Shown: one piece after another, positions 1 through 8,800 of the stretch | Numbering within the stretch: the first letter of the stretch is position 1 | Layout: each line of letters opens with the position of its first letter | Source of the DNA: Xenophilus azovorans DSM 13620 | GTDB taxonomy: Bacteria > Pseudomonadota > Gammaproteobacteria > Burkholderiales > Burkholderiaceae_C | NCBI RefSeq assembly: GCF_000745855.1 | Contig: NZ_JQKD01000006.1 | Location: forward strand, 224,725-288,724 | Direction: 5' to 3' | Length of the DNA stretch: 64,000 nt | Translations under genes and position numbers: made by a program | The notes under the pieces: generated by a model | What the model was told of the DNA's origin: nothing | Database searches by the model: none | The model's input: only the letters and a program-made list of their open reading frames with translations

Positions 1-2
1 GG

Positions 3-2387
3 GGTGCCGGGGGTGCCGCGGCGCTGGCGCTGCTGGCCACGCTGACGCTGGGCGTGGCCGCCGCTGTGGCCTGGCACCGGCTGCCGGACGTCTCCTCGCT
101 GGAGAACTACCAGCCCAAGCTGCCGCTGCGCGTGTTCACCGCCGACGGCGAGCTGATCGGCGAGTTCGGCGAGGAGCGGCGCCAGCTGGTGCCCATCGGC
201 CAGATGCCGCGCGTGCTCAAGGACGCGGTGCTCGCCACCGAGGACGCGCGCTTCTACCAGCACGGCGGCCTCGACTACCGCGGCCTGGCGCGCGCCGTGA
301 TCGCCAACACGCTCAAGGGCCGCGTGCACCAGGGCGCCTCCACCATCACGCAGCAGGTGGCGCGCAACATGTTCCTCAGCAGCGAGCGCACCTTCAGCCG
401 CAAGTTCAACGAGGCGCTGCTGGCCTGGAAGCTGGAGAAGTACCTCAACAAGGACCAGATCCTCGAGATCTACCTGAACCAGATCTACCTGGGTAACCGC
501 GCCTACGGCTTCGCCGCCGCCGCGCAGACCTACTTCGGCAAGCCGGTGCAGCAGCTCACGGTGGCCGAGGCCGCGATGCTGGCCGGCCTGCCCAAGGCGC
601 CGGGCACCAACAACCCGGTGGCCAACCCGCGCCGCGCGGTGGCGCGCCAGCAGTACGTGATCCAGCGCATGGTGGACACCGGCTACCTCGACGCCGCCGC
701 GGCCGAGGCCGCGCGCGCCGAGCCGCTGAAGCTGCGCGCCGCCGTCGACCCCGAGCGCGTGCATGCCGAGTACGTGGCCGAGATGGTGCGCCAGCAGATG
801 GTCGAGAAGTACGGCGAGGCCGCCTACACGCGCGGGCTGAAGGTCTACACCACCCTCACCGCGGCCGACCAGCGGGCGGCGTACGCCGCGCTGCGCGCCG
901 GGCTGATGGACTACGAGCAGCGCCAGCCCTACCGCGGGCCCGAGGGCTTCGTCGCCGAGCTGCCCACCGAGCCGAAGGCGCTGGACCAGGCGGTGGACGA
1001 GGCGCTGGCCGACCACCCCGACAACGGCGACCTGGTGGCCGCGGTGGTGCTGGAGGCGGGCCCGAAGAAGCTCGTCGCCGCCCGCGCCAACGGCGACACG
1101 GTGGAGATCACCGGCCGCGGCCTGCAGCCGGTGCAGCGCGCGCTGGCGCCCAAGGCGCCGCAGGCCATCCGCATCGCGCGCGGCTCCATCGTCCGCCTGG
1201 AGCCCAGCGGCAAGGGCTGGGAGGTGGCGCAGCTGCCCGAGGTGGAAGGCGCCTTCGTCAGCCTGGACCCGCGCGACGGCGCGGTGCGCGCGCTGGTGGG
1301 TGGCTTCGACTTCAACAAGAACAAGTTCAACCACGTCACGCAGGCGTGGCGCCAGCCGGGCTCCAGCTTCAAGCCCTTCATCTACTCGGCCGCGCTCGAA
1401 AAGGGCTTCTCGCCCGCCACCCTGGTCAACGACGCGCCGCTGGTCTTCGACGCCGCCGCCACCGGCGGCCAGCCCTGGGAGCCGAAGAACTACGACGGCA
1501 CCTACGACGGCCCGATGACGCTGCGCACCGCGCTGCAGAAGTCGAAGAACCTGGTGACCATCCGCGTGCTGCAGTCCATCGGCCCGCAGTACGCGCAGGA
1601 GTGGATCGGCCGCTTCGGCTTCGATCCGGCGCGGCACCCGGCCTTCCTCACCATGGGCCTGGGCGCCGGCTCGGTGACGCCGATGCAGATGGCGGCCGCG
1701 TATGCCGTCTTCGCCAACGGCGGCCTGCGCGTGCAGCCGCAGCTCGTCACGCGCATCACCGACGCGCGCGACCAGGTGCTGGAGGACATGCCGCTGCCCC
1801 GGCCCGACGAGGCGCAGCGCGCCGTCCCCGCGCGCAACGCCTTCGTGATGGACACGCTGCTGAACAGCGTGGTGAGGAGCGGCACCGGCTACAAGGCGTA
1901 CGCCGCGCTGCGCCGCGACGACCTGTACGGCAAGACCGGCACCACCAACGACTCCTTCGACGCCTGGTTCGCCGGCTTCCAGCCCACGCGCGTCGGTATC
2001 GCCTGGGTCGGCTACGACACCCCGCGCCAGCTCGGCGTGCGCGGCGAGACGGGCGGCAGCGTCGCGCTGCCGGTGTGGACGGCCTACATGAAGACCGCGC
2101 TCAAGGGCGTGCCGGTCGCCAAGCCCGCCGCGCCGGAGGGCGTGACCGACGTGGCCGGCGACTGGATGTACACGGAGTACGCGAACGGCAGCGGCGTGCA
2201 GTCGCTGGACGTGGAGCCCTCGTGGTCGCCCTACGGCCCCGGCACGCCCGGCTACGAGGCGGGCACGATGCCCGGCATGGGCAGCAACGTGCCGGCCGAG
2301 CTGGGCGTGTTCCCGATGGGGCAGCAGGCGCCGGCACCGCAGGGGGAATCGAGGGAACGCAACCGGATCCTGGATCTGTTCCGCTGA
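3..2387 (+). CDS. mrcA: Penicillin-binding protein 1A (5' end outside window)
   Basis: Bifunctional class A PBP that polymerises glycan strands and cross-links peptidoglycan on the periplasmic side of the inner membrane. The frame is open from base 3 and begins inside a hydrophobic Ala/Leu-rich membrane anchor, so the true start lies upstream; the GTG at 54 is internal. Numbering from that GTG, the GT51 domain shows EDARFYQHGG near residue 63 and GASTITQQVARN near 94. The transpeptidase domain shows SSFK at 437-440, SKN at 497-499 and KTGTT at 627-631. All catalytic motifs are intact. The C-terminal tail is rich in Gly, Pro and Met, as in many betaproteobacterial PBP1A proteins. It is followed 10 bp later by the convergent toxin gene. 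Confidence 0.95.
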   Translation, partial: GAGGAAALALLATLTLGVAAAVAWHRLPDVSSLENYQPKLPLRVFTADGELIGEFGEERRQLVPIGQMPRVLKDAVLATEDARFYQHGGLDYRGLARAVIANTLKGRVHQGASTITQQVARNMFLSSERTFSRKFNEALLAWKLEKYLNKDQILEIYLNQIYLGNRAYGFAAAAQTYFGKPVQQLTVAEAAMLAGLPKAPGTNNPVANPRRAVARQQYVIQRMVDTGYLDAAAAEAARAEPLKLRAAVDPERVHAEYVAEMVRQQMVEKYGEAAYTRGLKVYTTLTAADQRAAYAALRAGLMDYEQRQPYRGPEGFVAELPTEPKALDQAVDEALADHPDNGDLVAAVVLEAGPKKLVAARANGDTVEITGRGLQPVQRALAPKAPQAIRIARGSIVRLEPSGKGWEVAQLPEVEGAFVSLDPRDGAVRALVGGFDFNKNKFNHVTQAWRQPGSSFKPFIYSAALEKGFSPATLVNDAPLVFDAAATGGQPWEPKNYDGTYDGPMTLRTALQKSKNLVTIRVLQSIGPQYAQEWIGRFGFDPARHPAFLTMGLGAGSVTPMQMAAAYAVFANGGLRVQPQLVTRITDARDQVLEDMPLPRPDEAQRAVPARNAFVMDTLLNSVVRSGTGYKAYAALRRDDLYGKTGTTNDSFDAWFAGFQPTRVGIAWVGYDTPRQLGVRGETGGSVALPVWTAYMKTALKGVPVAKPAAPEGVTDVAGDWMYTEYANGSGVQSLDVEPSWSPYGPGTPGYEAGTMPGMGSNVPAELGVFPMGQQAPAPQGESRERNRILDLFR

Positions 2388-2396
2388 AGTCCCGGC

Positions 2397-2729
2397 TCAG
2401 GGCCGAAGCAGCCGGCGGGCCAGCACACCCTGCATGTCCCGCCGGCCATCCACGATCATGTGGATGAAGACCTTCCGGTCCTCGACGTGGTAGATCACCC
2501 GATAGGGCTTGAAGGTGGTCTGTCGATAAGCCTTGATGCCCAGCGCCGCCAGTTCCTTCGGGTAGCTGCCCCGCTCGGGAAAGTGCGCCAGGCTCGCTAC
2601 CACCTCCATCAGCCGGTCCAGCACATGGTCCGCGCGGGCCGGGCTGTCGAATTGCGCGATGTAGCCATGGATCTCCTCCAGGTCCTGCTCCGCGCCTGCC
2701 GTGAGCAGCACCTCGAAGCGACTGCTCAT
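2397..2729 (-). CDS. ParE/RelE-family toxin
   Basis: 110-residue type II toxin of the ParE/RelE fold. Visible family features are the N-terminal helix with LTAGAEQDLEEIHGYIAQ, the central FPERGSYPKEL segment, YRQTTFKPYRVIYHVE and the C-terminal strand IHMIVDGRRDMQ followed by a basic tail. These match ParE-like proteins of the RelE superfamily. Members either poison DNA gyrase or cleave mRNA, and sequence alone does not decide which. Its ATG overlaps the antitoxin stop by 4 bp, so the pair is translationally coupled with the antitoxin first. Confidence 0.85.
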   Translation of the reverse strand: MSSRFEVLLTAGAEQDLEEIHGYIAQFDSPARADHVLDRLMEVVASLAHFPERGSYPKELAALGIKAYRQTTFKPYRVIYHVEDRKVFIHMIVDGRRDMQGVLARRLLRP

Positions 2730-3004
2730 CGGCCCGTGGTGCGTTTGCCGCGAAGACGGGCCACCACGTCTGCCACCGGCTTGACCTTGCCCGCGGCGAT
2801 GTCCTCGCGGCCCAGCGCAAGGATCTTGAGCATGGCGAGCGTTTCCTGGGTTTCCTCGAAGGAAGCCACATCCTGAAGCACGGCCCGGGCTTCACCGTTC
2901 TGGGTGATGACCAGGGGCTCGCGCGCGTCGGCCAGTTGTGCCAGCACCTCGGCCGCATGGGCCTTGAGGTAGCTGATCGGCTTGACTTGGGATGAATAGC
3001 GCAT
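2726..3004 (-). CDS. Phd/YefM-family antitoxin
   Basis: 92-residue antitoxin. The N-terminal part (SQVKPISYLKAHAAEVLAQL, then REPLVITQNGEARAVLQD) is the typical Phd/YefM DNA-binding and dimerisation domain. The C-terminal half (residues 50-92) is charged and would wrap the toxin. It precedes and overlaps the toxin gene by 4 bp. Antitoxins of this type repress their own operon, and a 20-bp palindrome sits about 30 bp upstream of the start. I see no clear Shine-Dalgarno before the ATG at 3004. Confidence 0.85.
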   Translation of the reverse strand: MRYSSQVKPISYLKAHAAEVLAQLADAREPLVITQNGEARAVLQDVASFEETQETLAMLKILALGREDIAAGKVKPVADVVARLRGKRTTGR

Positions 3005-3034
3005 GGCTTGGCCGGACGAGAGGAAAGGAAAAGA

Positions 3035-3071
3035 AAGGACTGAATTTAGTCCTTATAAGGTCCTTTTACAA
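3035..3071 (-). promoter_or_regulatory. Promoter/operator of the toxin-antitoxin operon
   Basis: The sequence AAGGACTGAATTTAGTCCTT (3035-3054) is a 7-bp-arm inverted repeat, overlapped by the perfect palindrome CCTTATAAGG (3051-3060) and by AAGGTCCTT (3057-3065). On the minus strand a candidate -35 TTGTAA (3066-3071) and -10 TAAATT (3043-3048) are 17 bp apart, so the palindrome covers the -10. This fits autorepression by the Phd-like protein. The promoter assignment is inferred. Confidence 0.5.
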
Positions 3072-3072
3072 G

Positions 3073-4533
3073 TCAGAACGCCGCCGGCTCCCGCCGCGCC
3101 GTGGACAGCGGCAGCGTCAGCACCGCCATCGCCCCGCCGCCGGCCGCGTTGCCCAGCTCGACGCGGCCCTGGTGCAGCGCGGCGATCTCCCTGACGAAGG
3201 CCAGGCCCAGGCCGGTGCTCTTCTTCTGGCTGTGCGGGCGGGCCAGCGAGTAGAACTTCTCGAACACCTTCTCGCGCGCGTAGGCCGGGATGCCCGGGCC
3301 CTGGTCGCGCACGGTGATGCGCGCCTGGCGCGAAGTGGCGGCCAGGCCGACGACGACCTCGCCGCCCTCGGGCGAGAAGTCCACCGCGTTGGCCAGCAGG
3401 TTGGCGACGGCGCGGCGCAGCAGGAAGGGGTCGCCCTCGGCGGCCGCGTCGGCCTTGGCCTCGACCCGGATGCGCACATCGCGGCGCGCGGCGGCGGTGC
3501 GGGCGCTGTCGGCCACCTCCTCGAGCAGCGGGCGCAGCGGCACGGTCTGCACGCGGTCGAGCACGCGGCGCGCCTCCAGCGTCGCCAGCTCCATCATGCG
3601 GTCGACGATCTCCTGGATGCGCTGGGTCTCGCGCACGATGTTGCCGAGGAAGCGCTCGCGCTCCTCGCCCGGCATGCCGGGCTCCTGCACCAGCTCGGCG
3701 GCGCCGCGGATGGCCGACAGCGGGCTCTTGATCTCGTGGGTGAAGGTCTGGATGGCATCGGCCGTGCTGTTGCGGCCGGTGACGGCGTCGCGCATCTCGT
3801 GCGCCGCGGCGCGCGCCATCAGCAGGCCCTGGCGCACCATGCGCACGGGGTGGAAGCCGCGCTGCGCGCGCAGCCAGCGCAGGTAGTCGGCCGTGAGGCC
3901 GAAAGGCCGGACCAGCCACACCGAGAGGATCAGCGCCAGCAGCAGCAGCGCCACGGCCGAACCGATGCCCACGGCCAGCGTGCGCTCGCGCGCGCCCTGC
4001 ACCAGCTGCCCGAAGCTCTGCACCGGCTTGCCGGCGCTGACCATGCCGACGATCTCGCCGTTCCAGCGCACCGGGGCGCCGACGTACATGACGGAGCTGA
4101 GCGGGTCGCTGGCGACGTCGCGCGTGGTGCGGGCGCCGTAGCGGCCGTCCAGCGTCAGGCGCACGTCGCGCCAGCCCGAGAAGTCGGCGCCGCCGGCGCG
4201 GCCGGTGGAGTCGAAGAGCACGTGGCCGGCGCGGTCGGTGACGTACACCCGCAGTTCCACCCGCCGCTTGTGCAGGTTGTAGATCTGGGCCGAGAACTCG
4301 CGCGCGTAGACGCTGCGGAACAGCGGCTCCAGCCGCGCCGGGTTGATGGCGCCGGCCACCACGTCCTGCTCGACCAGGCTGGCCAGCAGCTGCGAGGTCT
4401 CGACCAGCGATTCCTCGGCCGACTCGCGGTAGCGCGGGTCGATGTCGGCCATCACCCGGTACAGCAGCACGCCGATGCCCGCCGCGTACAGCAACAGGAT
4501 GCCGATGAAGATGCGGGTACGGCGAGAGAGCAT
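3073..4533 (-). CDS. creC: Sensor histidine kinase CreC
   Basis: 486-residue membrane sensor kinase. An N-terminal membrane helix (residues 7-25) and a second near 200 flank a periplasmic sensor region, followed by the cytoplasmic kinase. The H-box FTHEIKSPLSAIRGAAELV, N-box ANLLANAVDFSPEGG, G1 DQGPGIPAYAREKVF and G2 GLGLAFVREIA are all present. The H-box form with EIKSPL is typical of CreC. The ATG at 4533 overlaps the creB stop by one base (TGATG), so a longer reading frame running back through creB is not the gene. In enterics CreBC responds to central carbon metabolism; its targets here are unknown. Confidence 0.85.
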   Translation of the reverse strand: MLSRRTRIFIGILLLYAAGIGVLLYRVMADIDPRYRESAEESLVETSQLLASLVEQDVVAGAINPARLEPLFRSVYAREFSAQIYNLHKRRVELRVYVTDRAGHVLFDSTGRAGGADFSGWRDVRLTLDGRYGARTTRDVASDPLSSVMYVGAPVRWNGEIVGMVSAGKPVQSFGQLVQGARERTLAVGIGSAVALLLLALILSVWLVRPFGLTADYLRWLRAQRGFHPVRMVRQGLLMARAAAHEMRDAVTGRNSTADAIQTFTHEIKSPLSAIRGAAELVQEPGMPGEERERFLGNIVRETQRIQEIVDRMMELATLEARRVLDRVQTVPLRPLLEEVADSARTAAARRDVRIRVEAKADAAAEGDPFLLRRAVANLLANAVDFSPEGGEVVVGLAATSRQARITVRDQGPGIPAYAREKVFEKFYSLARPHSQKKSTGLGLAFVREIAALHQGRVELGNAAGGGAMAVLTLPLSTARREPAAF

Positions 4534-5282
4534 CACACCGGCGCGGCCGGCAGGTCTTCCGCCAGCGCGTAGCCGGTGCCGCGCAGGGTGCGGATGGGAT
4601 CGACCTCGGGCGCGATGGCGCGCAGCTTGGCGCGCAGCGTCTTGACGTGGGCGTCCACGGTGCGGTCGAAGCTGTCGCTGGATTCGTCCCACACCAGCGA
4701 GAGCAGTTCGTCGCGGGTGAAGACCCGGCCCGGCCGCTGCACCAGCACGCGCAGCAGGCCGTATTCGTAGCGCGAAAGTTCCAGCGGCCGGCCGTAGTAG
4801 CGGATCAGCATGCGCTCGGCATCGATGGCGAAGGGCAGCGCGGGCGCGGCGGGGGGCGGCGATGCTGCCGCCGGGGCCGCCGCCGCGGCCCCGCGCTGGC
4901 TGCGCCGCAGGATGGTGCGCACCCGCGCCACCAGCTCGCGCGGCGAGAAGGGCTTGGCGATGTAGTCGTCGGCGCCCAGTTCCAGGCCGACCACGCGGTC
5001 GATCTCGTCGCTGCGGGCGGTGAGGAAGACGACCGGCACCTCCGGTGCGCCGCCGCCGCGCATCCGGTCCTGCAGGCGCTTGAAGAGCTCGAAGCCGTTC
5101 AGGTCCGGCAGGCCCACGTCCAGCACCACCAGCGCCGGCGGCTCGGCCGCGAAGGAGGCCAGCGCCGCCTCGGCGGTCTCGCACCACACCGGCTCGAAGC
5201 CGTCGCTCTTCAGCACGTACTGCAGCGTGTCGGCGATGCCGGACTCGTCCTCAACGACCAGGATGCGCAGCTTGGTGGACAT
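4533..5282 (-). CDS. creB: Response regulator CreB
   Basis: 249-residue OmpR-class regulator. The receiver domain (1-125) has the acidic pair VEDE, phospho-acceptor in VVLDVGLPDLNG, the conserved Thr in VFLTARS and Lys in YIAKPF. A low-complexity Ala/Pro linker of about 25 residues leads to the winged-helix DNA-binding domain ending RTLRGTGYALAE. The start at 5282 gives the canonical MSTKLRILVVEDE; upstream in-frame sequence has no receiver homology. It is co-transcribed with creC, which it overlaps by one base. Confidence 0.87.
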   Translation of the reverse strand: MSTKLRILVVEDESGIADTLQYVLKSDGFEPVWCETAEAALASFAAEPPALVVLDVGLPDLNGFELFKRLQDRMRGGGAPEVPVVFLTARSDEIDRVVGLELGADDYIAKPFSPRELVARVRTILRRSQRGAAAAAPAAASPPPAAPALPFAIDAERMLIRYYGRPLELSRYEYGLLRVLVQRPGRVFTRDELLSLVWDESSDSFDRTVDAHVKTLRAKLRAIAPEVDPIRTLRGTGYALAEDLPAAPV

Positions 5283-5780
5283 GGCCGCGGATGGTAGCCC
5301 GGCCCGTGGGCCGGCACGGGGGCGCCGGGGGCCGTGCAGCGTGGGCGATACGCCACTCGGCCGAATATGCACGGGCGCCTCTTCTTTTCTCTTTGTCTTT
5401 CTTATCTGATTAGTAGTAGTAGCTAAGGGTCCGCCTGCGCTGTGGAAAGGGGCGTTTTTCCGCGGCCGGACAAGGGCTTGGCGATGCCGGAGCGCTGTGC
5501 GCAGCCCTGCTTCCGTGCTGTCGCCGGAAGGCGAACAACCTGTGGCGGGCCGCCGGGCCTGTGGACAAGGGAACGCTTGTGCCGGAAATCTCCCCAGAGT
5601 TGTCCTTTGACAGCCGCTCAAAAATCTGGGAAAGAGGCCCGCGCCGCCCGAGATGTGCACTGCACAAAAATCGGGCAATCTGTAGATTCACCTTGAAAAT
5701 CAACGAGTTATGTTGGCTTTACAAGGAAATACGTGAGTTGCTCACAAAGTTATCCAGAGGGCGTGGGGAGAAGGCAGGGA
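5283..5780. other. Gene-free 0.5-kb region with DnaA-box-like motifs
   Basis: No convincing gene. The right half (about 5625-5760) is much richer in A+T than its surroundings. Motifs resembling the DnaA box TTATCCACA occur: TGTGGACAA at 5560-5568 (one mismatch on the complementary strand), TTATCCAGA at 5750-5758 (one mismatch), and weaker ones at 5441 and 5600. Small palindromes include TGTGCACTGCACA (5654-5666) and GTGAG-TTG-CTCAC near 5733-5745. It also holds the upstream region of creB. No dnaA gene is nearby. Confidence 0.4.
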
Positions 5781-6179
5781 CTATCGGGCCAGGTCGTCGA
5801 GGATGGGGCAGTCCGGCCGGTGATCGCCCTGGCAGCAGTGCACCAGGTGCGACAGCGTGCGGTGCATGGACTGCAGCGCGGCGATGCGCTGCTCCAGTTC
5901 GCCCAGGTGCTGCTGCGCGATGCGCTTGACGCTGGCGCTGGCGCGGCCGCGGTCGTGCCAGAGGCCGACCAGCTCGGCGATCTCGTCCATCGAGAAGCCC
6001 AGGTCGCGCGCGCGGCGGATGAAGCGCAGGGTGTGCACGTCGGCCTCGGTGTACTGGCGGTAGCCGCTCTCGGTGCGCGTCACGGGCGGCAGCAGGCCCA
6101 GCCCCTCGTAGTGGCGCACCATGCGCGGCGAGACGCCCGAGCGCTCGGCCGCGACGCCGATGGAGACGGAAGCGCTCAT
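5781..6179 (-). CDS. cueR: Copper-responsive MerR-family regulator CueR
   Basis: 132-residue transcription activator. The N-terminal winged helix carries the MerR signature (IGVAAERSGVSPRMVRHYEGLGLL), followed by a long dimerisation helix. The C-terminal metal loop reads CCQGDHRPDCPI, which preserves the two Cu(I)-binding cysteines spaced eight residues apart in CueR, plus one extra Cys. The start at 6179 overlaps the copZ stop by 4 bp, so copZ-cueR is one operon. It would activate both its own operon and divergent copA through the two MerR-type promoters between them. Confidence 0.9.
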   Translation of the reverse strand: MSASVSIGVAAERSGVSPRMVRHYEGLGLLPPVTRTESGYRQYTEADVHTLRFIRRARDLGFSMDEIAELVGLWHDRGRASASVKRIAQQHLGELEQRIAALQSMHRTLSHLVHCCQGDHRPDCPILDDLAR

Positions 6180-6397
6180 GATTGGACGCGGTAGCCGGCC
6201 CCGCCGATGGCCGCGGCCAGGCGGTCGCGCGGCTGGGCGCTGGCCACGTCGACGCGGCCCGCGGGCAGGTCGACCTGGACATCGGCCTCGGGGTCGACGG
6301 ACCAGACGGCATCCTGCACGGAGCGCACGCAGTGCTGGCAGGTCATGCCCTCGACCTGGAAATGCTGGGAAGAAGAAGGAGAAGAGGCGGTGGTCAT
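6176..6397 (-). CDS. copZ: Copper chaperone, heavy-metal-associated domain
   Basis: 73-residue cytosolic HMA protein. It has a Ser-rich N-terminus then FQVEGMTCQHCVRSVQDAV, the GMTCxxC Cu(I)-binding loop, and ends GGAGYRVQS as HMA domains do. It would hand copper to the P-type ATPase encoded divergently. An AAGGA Shine-Dalgarno lies on the minus strand about 10 bases before the ATG. It is the first gene of the copZ-cueR operon, with a short 5' leader of about 30 nt from the predicted start site. Confidence 0.9.
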   Translation of the reverse strand: MTTASSPSSSQHFQVEGMTCQHCVRSVQDAVWSVDPEADVQVDLPAGRVDVASAQPRDRLAAAIGGAGYRVQS

Positions 6398-6433
6398 GTC
6401 GTGGTCCTTGCGAACGGGATGAAGAAGGCTGCA

Positions 6434-6464
6434 AGTCTGAACCCTGACATGATGGCAAGGTCAA
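6434..6464 (-). promoter_or_regulatory. CueR-type promoter of copZ-cueR
   Basis: On the minus strand -35 TTGACC (6459-6464) and -10 CAGACT (6434-6439) are separated by 19 bp, the long spacer typical of MerR-family promoters. Within the spacer lies a dyad: ACCTTGCC on one side and GTCAGGGT on the other. This matches the known CueR operator pattern ACCTTGCC-N-GGCAAGGT with some drift. Confidence 0.65.
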
Positions 6465-6489
6465 GCGGGCCCTGTTTCGGTGACGGGGC

Positions 6490-6520
6490 TTGACCCTCAC
6501 ACGATGTCAGACCTTAGCCT
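6490..6520 (+). promoter_or_regulatory. CueR-type promoter of copA
   Basis: -35 TTGACC (6490-6495), a 19-bp spacer and -10 TAGCCT (6515-6520), again the MerR-family spacing. The expected start site falls at about 6527-6528, the same place as the copA ATG. Confidence 0.6.
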
Positions 6521-6527
6521 CCGGGGC

Positions 6528-8792
6528 ATGGCTTCCCAGACCCTTTCTTCCTCTTCTTCTCCCGCCTTCCAGACCCTCGACCTCGGCGTGGAGGGCATGA
6601 CCTGCGCCTCCTGCGTGGCGCGGGTGGAGAACGCCCTGCGCAAGGTGCCCGGCGTGCAGGACGCGAGCGTGAACCTGGCGACCGAGTCGGCGCGCGTCAC
6701 GCTGGCGGGCGCCGCCGGCGACGACGCGATGCCGCAGCTGGCCCGGGCGGTGCGCGATGCCGGCTATGCGCCGCGCGCGGCCGACGGAGGCGTGCAGGCG
6801 GACGCCTCGCCCTGGTCCGGCTTCGGCCCGGTGGCGGCCGGGCTGCTGCTGGCCGCGCCCCTGGTGCTGCCGATGCTGCTCTCGCCCTTCGGCATCGACG
6901 CGATGCTGCCGCCCTGGCTGCAGTTCGTGCTGGCCGCGCCGGTGCAGTTCTGGCTGGGCGCGCGCTTCTACCGCGCCGGCTGGCATGCGGCGCGCGCCGG
7001 CACCGGCAACATGGACCTGCTGGTGGCGCTGGGCACCAGCGCGGCCTTCGGCCTGTCGCTGTGGCTGTGGTGGCGCTGGGCGGCGGGCGGGCATGCCGGG
7101 CACGGCATGGACGCGCCGCACCTGTACTTCGAGGCCTCGGCGGTGGTAATCGCGCTGGTGCTGCTGGGCAAGTGGCTGGAGGCACGCGCCAAGCGGCAGG
7201 CGACCGCCGCGATCCGCGCGCTGCAGAACCTGCGGCCCGAGCTGGCGCACCTGCTGCGCAGGCGCGGCCCGCGCTGGGAGGAATCGGACCTGCCGGTGGC
7301 CGAACTGCGCGCCGGCGACCGCGTGGCGGTGCGCCCGGGCGAGCGCGTGCCGGCCGATGCCCGGGTGGTCGAGGGCCGCTCGTCGGTGGACGAATCGATG
7401 CTCACGGGCGAGCCGCTGCCGGTGGCCAAGGCCGAGGGCGACCGGCTCACCGGCGGCTCGGTCAACGGCGAGGGCCGGCTGGTGGCGGAGGTCACGGCCG
7501 TCGGCGCCGAGAGTGTGCTGGCGCGCATCATCCGGCTGGTCGAGGACGCGCAGGCCGCCAAGGCGCCGATCCAGCGGCTGGTGGACAAGGTGGCGGCGGT
7601 GTTCGTGCCGGTGGTGCTGGTGATCGCGCTGCTGACGCTGCTGGGCTGGCTGTTCGTCGGCGGCGCCGGCGTGGAGGCGGCGCTGATCCATGCGGTGGCG
7701 GTGCTGGTGATCGCCTGCCCCTGCGCGCTGGGGCTGGCCACGCCGGTGGCGGTGATGGCGGGCACCGGCGTGGCGGCGAAGCACGGCATCCTGATCAAGG
7801 ACGCACGCGCGCTGGAGCTGGCGCACCGCGTGGACACGGTGGCTTTCGACAAGACGGGCACGCTCACGCGCGGCCAGCCGGTGCTGTCGGCGCTGGCACC
7901 CGCGGCCGGCGAGGACGAGGCACATGCCCTGGCGATGGCCGCGGCGCTGCAAAGCGGCAGCGAGCACCCGCTGGCGCGCGCCGTGGTGCGCGAGGCGAAG
8001 GCGCGCGACGTGGCCTGGCCATCGGCCGAGGCCATCGAGGCCGTGCCGGGCCGCGGCGTGCGCGGTCGGGTGGAGGGCGGCACCTGGGCCATCGCCAGCC
8101 TGCGATGGTGCGAGGAACTGGGCGTGCCGGTGCCGGCGGACGAGGCGCAGCGATTCCTCGCCACCGGCGCATCGGTGTCGGCGCTGCTGTACTGGCCCGG
8201 AGGCGAGGCCGCCGCGCCGCGCCGCGTGGCCCTGCTGGCCTTCAGCGACGAACCCAAGCCGGGCGCCGCCGAGGCCGTCGCGCAACTGCGTGCGCGCGGC
8301 CTGCGCGTGGTGATGATCTCCGGCGACAACCTGCAGGCGGCGCAGGCGATGGCGGCGCGCGTGGGCATCGACGCGGCCGACGTGCGCGCCCAGGTGCTGC
8401 CGGGCGACAAGGCGGCGGCCGTCGGCGAGCTGCGCCAGGGTGGGCACGTCGTCGCGATGGTCGGCGACGGCGCCAACGACGCACCCGCGCTGGCCGCGGC
8501 CGACGTCGGCATCGCCATGGGCGGCGGCACCGACGTGGCGATGGAGGCGGCCGGCATCACGCTGATGCGCGGCGAACTGGCGCTGGTCGATGCGGCGCTG
8601 GCGCTGTCCGATCGCACGGTGGCGAAGATCCGCCAGAACCTGTTCTGGGCCTTCTTCTACAACGTGGTCGGCATCCCCTTCGCCGCCTTCGGCCTGCTCA
8701 GCCCGGTGGTGGCCGGCGCGGCGATGGCGGCCTCCAGCGTGAGCGTGATGGCCAACGCGCTGCTGCTGCGCCGCTGGCGGCCGGGGCGCTGA
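6528..8792 (+). CDS. copA: Cu(I)-exporting P1B-type ATPase
   Basis: 754-residue inner-membrane copper exporter. It has one N-terminal HMA domain (GMTCASC, Cys26 and Cys29), then membrane helices, the actuator domain with TGEP, the transmembrane CPC motif (397-399), the phosphorylation site DKTGT (Asp441), the SEHPL ATP-binding motif and [20 protein letters not shown], and the P1B-1 signature [15 protein letters not shown] at the end. The ATG at 6528 was chosen because HMA homology starts soon after it and the predicted transcription start coincides with it. An in-frame GTG at 6480 would lie upstream of the promoter. Convergent with the acetyltransferase gene, 8 bp away. Confidence 0.93.
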   Translation: MASQTLSSSSSPAFQTLDLGVEGMTCASCVARVENALRKVPGVQDASVNLATESARVTLAGAAGDDAMPQLARAVRDAGYAPRAADGGVQADASPWSGFGPVAAGLLLAAPLVLPMLLSPFGIDAMLPPWLQFVLAAPVQFWLGARFYRAGWHAARAGTGNMDLLVALGTSAAFGLSLWLWWRWAAGGHAGHGMDAPHLYFEASAVVIALVLLGKWLEARAKRQATAAIRALQNLRPELAHLLRRRGPRWEESDLPVAELRAGDRVAVRPGERVPADARVVEGRSSVDESMLTGEPLPVAKAEGDRLTGGSVNGEGRLVAEVTAVGAESVLARIIRLVEDAQAAKAPIQRLVDKVAAVFVPVVLVIALLTLLGWLFVGGAGVEAALIHAVAVLVIACPCALGLATPVAVMAGTGVAAKHGILIKDARALELAHRVDTVAFDKTGTLTRGQPVLSALAPAAGEDEAHALAMAAALQSGSEHPLARAVVREAKARDVAWPSAEAIEAVPGRGVRGRVEGGTWAIASLRWCEELGVPVPADEAQRFLATGASVSALLYWPGGEAAAPRRVALLAFSDEPKPGAAEAVAQLRARGLRVVMISGDNLQAAQAMAARVGIDAADVRAQVLPGDKAAAVGELRQGGHVVAMVGDGANDAPALAAADVGIAMGGGTDVAMEAAGITLMRGELALVDAALALSDRTVAKIRQNLFWAFFYNVVGIPFAAFGLLSPVVAGAAMAASSVSVMANALLLRRWRPGR

Positions 8793-8800
8793 CGCAGCCG

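Noticed and set aside
3073..5187. Apparent 704-codon CreB-CreC fusion
   Set aside because: The part before 4533 is out of frame with CreB; creB and creC are separate and overlap by one base.
5283..5780. Calling this the replication origin
   Set aside because: Only imperfect DnaA boxes, no dnaA, rpmH or gyrB nearby, and GC-skew cannot be computed here.
6507..8447. Long open frame on the minus strand opposite copA (over 600 codons)
   Set aside because: Arg/Gln/His-rich sequence with no domain, complementary to a gene with intact P-type ATPase motifs; a normal consequence of 70% G+C.
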